DNA from: Flagellatimonas centrodinii
Lineage (GTDB): Bacteria > Pseudomonadota > Gammaproteobacteria > Nevskiales > Nevskiaceae
Length of the DNA: 64,000 nucleotides
Direction: 5' to 3'
Assembly (NCBI RefSeq): GCF_016918765.2
Contig: NZ_CP092104.1
Coordinates: 1,798,001 to 1,862,000 of the forward strand
The position numbers were made by a program, and so were the translations under genes. Below are positions 8,747-16,490 of the stretch, one piece after another (the stretch's first letter is position 1; every line of letters begins with the position of its first letter). A model generated the notes under the pieces. The model was not told the origin of the DNA, ran no database searches, and was given only the letters and a program-made list of their open reading frames with translations.

Positions 8747-10642
8747 GTGAACACGCCTCCCTGGACCGCCGCCGACGCCGCCGAGCGCTACAACCTGCCG
8801 CATTGGGGGGATGGCTACTTCGGGGTCAGCGATGACGGGCACCTGATGGTGCAGCCGTTCCGCGACGCCTCACCGGTGGCCGTGGACCTCTACCGACTGG
8901 CCCAGCAGTTGCCGCGTGAGGGCCTGGACCTGCCGGTGCTGGTGCGCTTCACCGACATCCTGCGTGACCGCGTCGACATGCTCTGCGACGCCTTTGCCGG
9001 CGTGATTGACGACTACGGCTACCAGGGCCGCTACACCGCGGTGTATCCGATCAAGGTCAACCAGCAGGCCTCGGTGGTGGAAGCCATCGTCGGTCACGGC
9101 GGCAGCCGGGTGGGGATCGAGGCGGGTTCCAAGCCGGAGCTGGCGGCGGTGCTGGGGCTGGCCTCGCCGGGCAGCATCATTGTCTGCAACGGCTACAAGG
9201 ACCGGGCCTACATCCGCCGGGCGCTGATTGGCAGCAAGCTGGGGCACCGGGTCTACATCGTGGTGGAAAAGCTCAGCGAGCTGCCGCTGGTGCTGGCGGA
9301 ATCGGCGCGGCTGGAGGTCATGCCGCTGATCGGCCTGCGGGTGCGGCTGGCCAGCTCGTCGGAGTCCACCCAGCAGAACACCGGCGGCGAGAAGGCCAAG
9401 TTCGGTCTGACCACGCCGCAGATTCTCGAAGCCGTCGAGCTGATGCGCGCGGCCGGACGCCTGGACAGCGTGCAGATGATCCACTTCCACCTCGGCTCGC
9501 AGGTGGCCAATGTCGGCGACATCGCCCGTGGCCTGCGCGAGGCAGCGCGCTTCTACGTGGAACTGCGACGGCTCGGCGCGCCGGTGCAGGTGCTGGACGT
9601 GGGGGGCGGACTGGGCGTGGACTACGAGGGCACCCGCTCGCGCTCGTTCTGCTCCATGAACTACTCGGTGCGGGAGTATGCCCGCACCATCGTGCGCACG
9701 GTGCAGCAGGTGTGCGAAGACGCCGGGCTGCCGGTGCCCGACCTGGTGAGCGAGTCCGGACGCGCGCTGACGGCGCATCACGCGGTGCTGATTGCCGATG
9801 TGGTGGATTCCGAAGTGGTCCCCAGCGAAACCCTGCCACCGCCGCCGGAGGATGCCGCCCCGCTGCTGCAGGAGTTCGCAGACCTGCTGGCGGAATTGTC
9901 CGACCGCGGCCCGCTGGAAAGCCTGTACGAGTCCAACACCCTGCTGTCGGAGGCGCATGGCCTCTACACCGATGGCCGGCTGTCCCTGGCTGAACGGGCC
10001 TGGGCCGAGCGCGCCCATGTCGCGGTCGCCCGCGCCCTGCTGCCAGAGCTCGACCCCGGTATCCGCGCCCACCGCGAGGCGCGGGAGAAGCTCGCGGAGC
10101 GGTTGTCGTCGAAGTACTTCTGCAACTTCTCGGTGTTCCAGAGCGTGCCGGATGCCTGGGCCATCGATCAGGTGTTTCCCATCCTGCCGATTCATCGGCT
10201 GGATGAGATGCCTGCCGAGCGGGCCCGCCTGTGCGACCTCACCTGCGACTCCGATGGCCGGCTCGACCAGTACGTCGATCGCGAAGGGGTGATGCCGACC
10301 CTGGCGCTGCACGCGCTCAAGCCCGACCAGCGCTACCTGTTGGGCTTCTTCATGGTGGGGGCCTACCAGGAGATCCTCGGCGACATGCACAACCTGTTCG
10401 GCGACACCAACGCCGTCGACGTGGTGGTGGACGCCTCCGCCCCCGGTGGCTGGCGCCTGGAGGGCGCGGAGCACGGTGATCGTACCGACGAGCTGTTGCG
10501 CTACGTCCATCTGGCCCCGGAAAAGCTCGCCCAGAGTTATCGGCGCAAGATTGCCGCCAGCGACATTCCCGTCGCCCAGCGCGCGGCCCTGCTGGCAGAG
10601 CTCGAAGCCGGACTCGCCGGCTACACCTACCTTTCGGAGTAA
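8747..10642 (+). CDS. speA: Biosynthetic arginine decarboxylase
   Basis: PLP enzyme of about 631 residues converting arginine to agmatine, first step of the arginine route to putrescine. Near the N-terminus are the SpeA-family AAERYNLPHWGDGYFGV start and the PLP lysine motif YPIKVNQQ. The barrel motifs (FHLGSQ, DVGGGLGVDYEG) and the SESGRALTAHHAV block follow, and late motifs include CNFSVFQS and GAYQEILGD. The frame opens at GTG 8699, but alignment with family N-termini favours GTG 8747; neither has a good Shine-Dalgarno. It lies opposite speE. Family members are usually 630-660 residues. Confidence 0.94.
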   Translation: MNTPPWTAADAAERYNLPHWGDGYFGVSDDGHLMVQPFRDASPVAVDLYRLAQQLPREGLDLPVLVRFTDILRDRVDMLCDAFAGVIDDYGYQGRYTAVYPIKVNQQASVVEAIVGHGGSRVGIEAGSKPELAAVLGLASPGSIIVCNGYKDRAYIRRALIGSKLGHRVYIVVEKLSELPLVLAESARLEVMPLIGLRVRLASSSESTQQNTGGEKAKFGLTTPQILEAVELMRAAGRLDSVQMIHFHLGSQVANVGDIARGLREAARFYVELRRLGAPVQVLDVGGGLGVDYEGTRSRSFCSMNYSVREYARTIVRTVQQVCEDAGLPVPDLVSESGRALTAHHAVLIADVVDSEVVPSETLPPPPEDAAPLLQEFADLLAELSDRGPLESLYESNTLLSEAHGLYTDGRLSLAERAWAERAHVAVARALLPELDPGIRAHREAREKLAERLSSKYFCNFSVFQSVPDAWAIDQVFPILPIHRLDEMPAERARLCDLTCDSDGRLDQYVDREGVMPTLALHALKPDQRYLLGFFMVGAYQEILGDMHNLFGDTNAVDVVVDASAPGGWRLEGAEHGDRTDELLRYVHLAPEKLAQSYRRKIAASDIPVAQRAALLAELEAGLAGYTYLSE

Positions 10643-10650
10643 ACGGGCCG

Positions 10651-11397
10651 ATGGCGTCGACAGCGGTGCTCAACATCGCGGCCTACCGCTTCGTGTCGCT
10701 GGACGATCTGCCGGCGCTGCGCGATCACCTGTACGGTGCAGCGCAGGCGGCCGCGCTGAAGGGCACCGTGCTGCTGGCGCCGGAAGGCATCAACCTGTTT
10801 CTCGCCGGCGCCGAACCGGCGGTGCGGGGGTTTATGGCCGGGCTGGTTCGCGATGCTCGTTTCGTCGACCTCGAGGTCAAGGAAAGCTGGTCGGACGAGA
10901 TGCCGTTCCGCCGACTCAAGGTGAAGGTCAAGCGCGAAATCATCCGCATGGACCATCCCGCCATCCAGCCATCGTCCGGTCGTGCACCGGCGGTGGACGC
11001 GCCGACACTGGCGCGGTGGCTAGATGCCGGTGTTGACGATGACGGCCGGCCGGTGCGGCTGTTGGATACCCGCAACGCCTTCGAGGTCGATCACGGCGCC
11101 TTCGACAACGCGGTCGACTGGCGGCTCAACCGATTCACCGAGTTTCCGCAGCAGTTGCGCGACCACGCCGATGCCTTGCGCGATGTCACCGTGGTCAGCT
11201 ACTGCACCGGCGGCATCCGCTGTGAAAAGGCGGCGCTGCTGATGCGCGAGCAGGGGCTGGACCACGTCTATCAGCTCGACGGCGGCATCCTCAAGTACTT
11301 CGAGACCGTGGGCCGCCGTCACTATCACGGCGGCTGCTTCGTGTTCGACCAGCGGGAAGTGCTGGACGACGACCTGCGCCCGACGGCGTCCCGCTGA
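10651..11397 (+). CDS. trhO: Rhodanese-type tRNA uridine hydroxylase
   Basis: Protein of 248 residues of the YceA/TrhO family, which uses molecular oxygen to hydroxylate the wobble uridine (ho5U34) of tRNAs. It has the N-terminal ferredoxin-like domain (GTVLLAPEGINLFLAG) and a rhodanese domain with the active-site loop CTGGIRCEKA. E. coli TrhO has about 350 residues; this one ends soon after the GGILKYFE block and CFVFDQRE, lacking the Cys-rich C-terminal region. The short form may be natural to some lineages. It starts 8 bp after speA and its stop is 1 bp from the convergent CoA-transferase stop. Confidence 0.88.
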   Translation: MASTAVLNIAAYRFVSLDDLPALRDHLYGAAQAAALKGTVLLAPEGINLFLAGAEPAVRGFMAGLVRDARFVDLEVKESWSDEMPFRRLKVKVKREIIRMDHPAIQPSSGRAPAVDAPTLARWLDAGVDDDGRPVRLLDTRNAFEVDHGAFDNAVDWRLNRFTEFPQQLRDHADALRDVTVVSYCTGGIRCEKAALLMREQGLDHVYQLDGGILKYFETVGRRHYHGGCFVFDQREVLDDDLRPTASR

Positions 11398-11398
11398 G

Positions 11399-13561
11399 TC
11401 AGGCCTGCCGGGACAGCGTCTCACTCAGCAACGTCGCCACCACCTTGTCCTGCAGTGACGACGGGTGCTGCAGTTGCATCCGTGCCAAATGCGGCTGCCA
11501 GCGGGCATCGGGACGGCCGGCGCGCAGCGCGCGCCACAGCAGTTTCCATTTTGGCGTGCGGGCGGCCTCGGCCTTCACCACCGGCAGCGCGCGGGAGAGC
11601 GCCAGTTCGATGTCGGTGAAGTCGTGGCCGAAGGGATAGTCAGGGAACAGCCCCTGCGCTTTCAGCGGCGCCATGCGCGCGGCCAGCGCCTGCGGCGTGT
11701 TGTCGCGACAGGCCTCGGGGATCGTCCAGCCTGCCTCGATCTTGCCGGCGGTCTGGGCCTGCAGCAGCAGGCTGGCCTGGAAGCGGCTGTCGGCGATTTC
11801 GATCAGCGCCTTGGCAACCTCGCTGTCGGTCTTGGCACGCAGGTCGGCGATGCCATATTCGGTGATGACGATGTCGCGCAGGTGGCGCGGGATGGTGCAG
11901 TGGCCGTAGTTGAAGACGATGTTGGACACCGCTTTGCCGCCACTGTCGCGGACCGCGCGCACCATCAGCGCGCTGCGGCCGCCCGGCAGTTGGTGGGCCA
12001 TGGCGACGAAGTTGTACTGTCCGCCGACGCCGGAGACCACGCGGCCGTCCTCGAGGCCATCGGACACCGCCGCGCCGCCGAGGGTGATCATCATCGCGGT
12101 GTTGATGAAGCGGGCATGGACCCGCTGGGCGACATACAGCCGCGGATTGGCGTCGAGCTGGTTGACCTTGTCGACGCCGGTCATGGCGATGCGCTGACGC
12201 CGTGATTCCGGCATCTCGCGCAGCGCCGCGTAGAAGGCGTTGGGGCCGAGGAAGAAGCCGCCGTGCAGCACCACGCCGTTGCGCAGCCGGGGGCCGAGAC
12301 AATGTGCGGCCATCGCCGCACGGGCATCGGGGTCGGCGACATTGGCGCGGATGCGTTGGCCGTCGGGCGCAATCAGTTCGCCGCTGTCGTAGCGGGTGGC
12401 ATCGTTGAACAGGCCGTGGTGCTGCAGCCGGCTGAAGTCATGGCCGCGAATCACCCGCACCCCGAGACGCTCCAGGCCGTCGAGGACGGCTGGCGTGAGC
12501 CGTGCAGGGTCACAATCGCCCGCGTTCACCAACTGCTGCAGCGCCCAGAAGTCATAGACCTCCCGGGTCAGAATGCCGGCGTCCATGAGGTGCAGGAAGC
12601 CATCGACGAACATCTCGGTGGCGCCGTAGAGGCCGCGTGAGAAGACATCGAGACCGCCATCGCGTTCGATCAATTGCGGATGGCGCGCATCAATCCCGAA
12701 GGCGCGGATGGCCTGGCGGTAGAGGGGGTTGTCGCGGTGGCGGGTGATGGCGCTGTGGACGATGGCATCGCCGAGCTGGCCGATGCCGATCTGCAGGGTG
12801 CCGCCATCCTTCAGCAGGGCGGAGGCGTGCAGGCCGATGGCATGGTCGGCCTCGCTGACGGCCATTTTCGGCGTCGGGAACAGGGCGTGGTGGTAGCGCG
12901 GATGGTCGATGATGTGATCGAAGGTCTCGGCCGACACTTCGGCGTCGTGGCGCATGAATGGCAGCTGCGGGTTGACCTGCGCCACCACCGCCACCTTGCG
13001 TTCGCCGCGGGCCTCGGCTGCGCGCAGCATCCGTACCAGTTCCGGCCCGGTATCGGGGTTGCAGCTCAGCGAGTAGCGTGGGCCGTCGGCGCCGTCCTCA
13101 ACCCCGACCATTTGCGCACAGACATTGCAGCCCTGCAGGTAGACGTCGCGCGCGGCGAAAGTGTAGTTGGTGCTGATGTAGTCCTGCTGGGCATCTGCAT
13201 TGCCGAGCTGACTGCCGGGCTGGAAGAAGAACTCGCGCACGCTGACATTGGCGGGCATCGATCCATTGGCTCGGTCGCGTACGTAGTCGAGTTCCGGTGC
13301 ATCACTGAACACGCGGTCGAGGAAGGGCTGCAGGAAGGCGCGCTCCACCGGGTTGCCGGGCGCCGGCCGCGCCAGCGACAGTGCGGTGAGCAGGGTCAGC
13401 TTGAGGTCCGGTTGCGCCTTGGCACGCGCATACAGTGCATTCACCAGCGCCACCGGCTTGCCCAGGCCGAGCGGAACGCCCACCCGCAGGTCGCGCCCGA
13501 CATGGGCGATCAGGGCATCGACACAGGCGTCAACGGTGGCGTGGCGGTGCGGCGAAGGCAT
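11399..13561 (-). CDS. Acetyl-CoA hydrolase/transferase family protein
   Basis: Protein of 720 residues related to acetyl-CoA hydrolase and butyryl/succinyl-CoA transferases (COG0427), with the C-terminal family domain showing GVGGQYNF, FNYGHCT, ITEYGIADLR and FPDYPFGHDF. About 150 extra N- and mid-domain residues make it longer than the 430-520 of simple family members, matching the long subgroup. It likely moves CoA between short-chain acids or hydrolyses acyl-CoA. Its neighbour on the other strand is a PHA-synthase-like gene, which suggests a link to acyl-CoA or storage metabolism. Exact substrate unknown. Confidence 0.85.
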   Translation of the reverse strand: MPSPHRHATVDACVDALIAHVGRDLRVGVPLGLGKPVALVNALYARAKAQPDLKLTLLTALSLARPAPGNPVERAFLQPFLDRVFSDAPELDYVRDRANGSMPANVSVREFFFQPGSQLGNADAQQDYISTNYTFAARDVYLQGCNVCAQMVGVEDGADGPRYSLSCNPDTGPELVRMLRAAEARGERKVAVVAQVNPQLPFMRHDAEVSAETFDHIIDHPRYHHALFPTPKMAVSEADHAIGLHASALLKDGGTLQIGIGQLGDAIVHSAITRHRDNPLYRQAIRAFGIDARHPQLIERDGGLDVFSRGLYGATEMFVDGFLHLMDAGILTREVYDFWALQQLVNAGDCDPARLTPAVLDGLERLGVRVIRGHDFSRLQHHGLFNDATRYDSGELIAPDGQRIRANVADPDARAAMAAHCLGPRLRNGVVLHGGFFLGPNAFYAALREMPESRRQRIAMTGVDKVNQLDANPRLYVAQRVHARFINTAMMITLGGAAVSDGLEDGRVVSGVGGQYNFVAMAHQLPGGRSALMVRAVRDSGGKAVSNIVFNYGHCTIPRHLRDIVITEYGIADLRAKTDSEVAKALIEIADSRFQASLLLQAQTAGKIEAGWTIPEACRDNTPQALAARMAPLKAQGLFPDYPFGHDFTDIELALSRALPVVKAEAARTPKWKLLWRALRAGRPDARWQPHLARMQLQHPSSLQDKVVATLLSETLSRQA

Positions 13562-13614
13562 GGCACAGGGTCCGAGTCTAAGATCGGTTCATTGTTTCAC
13601 GCAGCGGACATGAC

Positions 13615-14850
13615 ATGAACCTGCCCCTGTTGGGCGAACGCGCGGTTGACTGGGTTGCCAATGCGGTGGAACGGCGGCTGCGCAGCGATAACTTCATTGT
13701 TGCCAACCAGACGCCGCACGCGGTGATCCTGCAACGTGGCCTGCTGTCGGTACGGGCTTACGACCGTCCGCAAACGCCGACCGTTCCGGTGGGTGGACGT
13801 GCCATGCCGGTGAGCCCGCGGTGCCATGGCGTGCCGATCCTCTTGGTGCCGCCGCTGGCGGCCAACTCGCTCAACTTCGACCTGCTGCCCAACCGCAGCC
13901 TGGTGCGGTATCTCAGCGCCCAGGGCTATCGCGTGTATCTGGCCGACTGGGGCGACCCCGACGACGATCATTCCCACCTCGGTCTGGCCGACTACACCAC
14001 CCGCATGCTGCCCGAGGCCATCGCCGCAGTCCGTCAGCACAGTAGCGAGTCGGAGCTGACCTTGATGGGCTACTGCATGGGGGGACTGTTCTGTCTGATC
14101 TATGGCGGCTGGTCGCATGACCCGGATGTGCGCAACATCGTCACCATCGCCAGCCCCATCGACTACTACCAGATGGGCGTGGCCGGACGCCTTGCCAAGT
14201 TGATGCATCACCCGCTGCGGTTGGCGGCGCGGTATGTACCGTTCTCGCTGGACGACATCGACCCGCGCTGGCTGCGCATCCCCGGCTGGGCCTCGGCGAC
14301 GGTGTTCAAGCTGACCAATCCGCTGGGCGTGGTGCAGAGCTATGTCGACCTGCTGATGAACCTCTGGGACCGCGACTACGTCACCGAATACCAGACCCAG
14401 GCCAAGTGGTTCAACGACATGCACGACTACCCGGGTGGCATCGTCCAGGACTTCGTCATCCGCGTCGGGCTGGCCAACCAGATGGCGCGTGGACGGCTGC
14501 GGCTGGGCAAGGATGAGCACGCCCTGTTCGACCGCATCGATTGCGCGCTGCTGGCCATTGCCGGCAAGACCGACCGTATCGTCACCACCGCGGCCGCCCG
14601 ACGGGTGCTGGACATCGTCGCCAGCCAGGACAAGGACTTCATGATCTGTCCCGGCGGCCATGCCGGGGTGTTTGCCGGCCGCGAGGCGCCCGACACGACC
14701 TGGGCTTTTGCGGCCGACTGGCTGTCGTCGCGCTCGACGCCCCGGCCACGGCGCCGGCCTGTCGCCAAGGCCACGCCTCAGGCGGCGGTGCGCAAGAAGT
14801 CCACCAGCTCGGCACGGAAGCGACGTGGCGCCTCGAAGGGAATGGCGTGA
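13615..14850 (+). CDS. PHA synthase (class III PhaC-like) alpha/beta hydrolase
   Basis: Enzyme of 411 residues with a PhaC-type fold: the LVPPLAANSLNFDLLPNRSLVRYL region, DWGDPDDDH, and a cysteine lipase box GYCMGG with nucleophile Cys154. The acid is in GKTDRIV and the His in GGHAGV. Cysteine in place of serine at the elbow is typical of polyhydroxyalkanoate synthases, which polymerise hydroxyacyl-CoA. Length suits class III PhaC, but no phaE is next to it. After about residue 370 comes a Lys/Arg/Ser/Thr/Pro-rich tail (PRPRRRP, RKKS, ARKRRG) reminiscent of DNA- or granule-binding tails. The last 73 bp overlap, antisense, the convergent hydrolase gene. Confidence 0.8.
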   Translation: MNLPLLGERAVDWVANAVERRLRSDNFIVANQTPHAVILQRGLLSVRAYDRPQTPTVPVGGRAMPVSPRCHGVPILLVPPLAANSLNFDLLPNRSLVRYLSAQGYRVYLADWGDPDDDHSHLGLADYTTRMLPEAIAAVRQHSSESELTLMGYCMGGLFCLIYGGWSHDPDVRNIVTIASPIDYYQMGVAGRLAKLMHHPLRLAARYVPFSLDDIDPRWLRIPGWASATVFKLTNPLGVVQSYVDLLMNLWDRDYVTEYQTQAKWFNDMHDYPGGIVQDFVIRVGLANQMARGRLRLGKDEHALFDRIDCALLAIAGKTDRIVTTAAARRVLDIVASQDKDFMICPGGHAGVFAGREAPDTTWAFAADWLSSRSTPRPRRRPVAKATPQAAVRKKSTSSARKRRGASKGMA

Positions 14851-15677
14851 CCGCAGCCGGCAATCGGTACGATCTCGGCATGGGGCACCCAGCGGCGGAT
14901 CATGAGCTGGCCGGTGGCCGGATACATGGTGGAGGCCATGCCCACCAACACCCGCATCGGGATGTTGATGTTCGGTAGCGACGGCCGCCAATCGTAGTTG
15001 TCGCGCAGGTAGCTCTGCAGTACATCCAGATAGATCGTCCAGTTCACCGTCGGTGCCAGGAAGCCGGTGAGATTGCCGTAATGGGCGACGCGGCTGAACT
15101 GCCGCATCACTCCGGCGTGGAAGGCGTACTGCAGAAAGGCTGAAAGCGTTTTCCACAGATGCTGCTGCAACGGCTTTGGCACCCGGTTGAAGGCCAGGCC
15201 GCGATAGGGTTCCAGTTCCGTCATCAGGGTCTGCCATTGCGGTAGGCGGGTGGCCTGGTCGTTGCCCAGCAGACCGTACTGCCAGTCGCCCTGGTTGGTG
15301 ACACAGGGCGCCTGATCCATGTGCAGATAGGCACGCACCTGGCCGAAGCCGTGGCGACGGTGATACTGCAAGGCCGTGCAGGCGCCCATCGACAGGCCGC
15401 CCAGCAGGATCGGACCGAGCTTGAGGTGGGCCAGCAGGTCGTCGAGATCATCGGCATGCTGGTCGAGCACGCTGGGCTGCGACAGGCTGATGGCGTGGCT
15501 GGCGCCAAAGCCGCGCAGGCTGGGCAGGATGAAACGGTAGCGGCCGGTCAGACCGGACAGGAACGGCAGCCAAAGCTGCGAGGGCATGGCAAAGCCGTGC
15601 AGCAGCACCACCGGCTGACCCTTGCCGACGTCGAAATAGTGCAGGTGGGCGCCGTCGCGGGTACGGATCCAGGCCAT
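14778..15677 (-). CDS. Alpha/beta hydrolase
   Basis: Hydrolase of 299 residues. Features are the oxyanion HG segment (VVLLHGFAMPSQLW), nucleophile elbow GLSMG with Ser96, and a C-terminal His277 in GCGHAIPFEAP. The substrate is unknown; it resembles esterases and C-C hydrolases. The conserved C-terminus lies in the part that overlaps the PHA-like gene (14778-14850), so the overlap is real coding on this strand. It follows the SDR gene on the same strand after 4 bp, so the two are probably cotranscribed. Confidence 0.85.
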   Translation of the reverse strand: MAWIRTRDGAHLHYFDVGKGQPVVLLHGFAMPSQLWLPFLSGLTGRYRFILPSLRGFGASHAISLSQPSVLDQHADDLDDLLAHLKLGPILLGGLSMGACTALQYHRRHGFGQVRAYLHMDQAPCVTNQGDWQYGLLGNDQATRLPQWQTLMTELEPYRGLAFNRVPKPLQQHLWKTLSAFLQYAFHAGVMRQFSRVAHYGNLTGFLAPTVNWTIYLDVLQSYLRDNYDWRPSLPNINIPMRVLVGMASTMYPATGQLMIRRWVPHAEIVPIAGCGHAIPFEAPRRFRAELVDFLRTAA

Positions 15678-15681
15678 GGGC

Positions 15682-16428
15682 TCAGCCTCGGTGAACGGCC
15701 AGCGGACCGAAGGCCTGGGCCGTCGGCATCATCGCCAGGGTATTGATGTTGACGTGTGCCGGCAGCGTGGTGATCCAGTACGCCGCTTCGGCGACGTCCT
15801 CGGCGGTCAGCGGCTGCACATCGGCATACACCTGCGCCGCCTTGGCATCATCGCCGTGGAAGCGCACGTTGGAGAACTCCGTGCCCCCCGCCATGCCTGG
15901 TTCGATGTTGCTCACACGCACCGGTGTGCCCAACAGGTCGGCGCGCAGGTTGAGGGTGAACTGGCGGACGAAGGCCTTGGTGGCACCATAGACGTTGCCG
16001 CCCGGATAGGGCCATTCGCCTGCCATCGAGCCGAGATTGACGATGTGTCCGCGGCCGCGCGCCACCATGCCGGGCAGCACCTGGCGGGTGATGGTCATCA
16101 GGCCCTTGATGTTGGTGTCGACCATCCGCTCCCAGTCTTCCAGCGCGGCGCGGTGCGCCGGCGCCAGCCCCAGCGCCAGGCCGGCGTTGTTGATGAGCAC
16201 GTCGATGTCGCGCCAGCCGGCGGGCAGCTCGGTGAGAAATGCCTCGGTCTCCTCGCGCGAGCGGATGTCGAAACTGCGTGGCAGGGCCTTGGGCCCCAGC
16301 TCGCTGGCCAGCCGCTGCAGGCGCCCGCCGCGACGGCCGGTGATGATCACCGCATGGCCCTCGCGCACATAACGCCGCGCCATGGCCTCGCCGAACCCCG
16401 AGGTGGCACCGGTGACGAGGACAAGCAT
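15682..16428 (-). CDS. ydfG: YdfG-type SDR oxidoreductase (3-hydroxy acid dehydrogenase)
   Basis: Short-chain dehydrogenase of 248 residues. It has TGATSGFGEA for the NADP(H) loop, NNAG, and the catalytic triad Ser134, Tyr147, Lys151. The C-terminal half follows E. coli YdfG closely (GTEFSNVRF, LPAHVNINTLAMMP). YdfG oxidises L-serine and 3-hydroxy acids and reduces malonic semialdehyde. ATG 16428 is chosen over a much longer upstream frame because it starts the nucleotide-binding strand MLVLVTGAT and has GGAG a few bases upstream (RC of ctcc). It is cotranscribed with the following hydrolase. Confidence 0.9.
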   Translation of the reverse strand: MLVLVTGATSGFGEAMARRYVREGHAVIITGRRGGRLQRLASELGPKALPRSFDIRSREETEAFLTELPAGWRDIDVLINNAGLALGLAPAHRAALEDWERMVDTNIKGLMTITRQVLPGMVARGRGHIVNLGSMAGEWPYPGGNVYGATKAFVRQFTLNLRADLLGTPVRVSNIEPGMAGGTEFSNVRFHGDDAKAAQVYADVQPLTAEDVAEAAYWITTLPAHVNINTLAMMPTAQAFGPLAVHRG

Positions 16429-16490
16429 GGCGAGCTCCGCAGAATGTGGGCCTGCGCTTGTACCCGAGCCACCGGTTGACGGCAAGCGGG

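Noticed and set aside
8870-10510. 546-codon frame antisense to speA
   Set aside because: Shadow of speA; His/Gln-rich composition is typical of reversed GC-rich codons.
13597-15237. 546-codon frame opposite the PHA-like gene
   Set aside because: It covers parts of two genes in the wrong frame and contains no conserved block.
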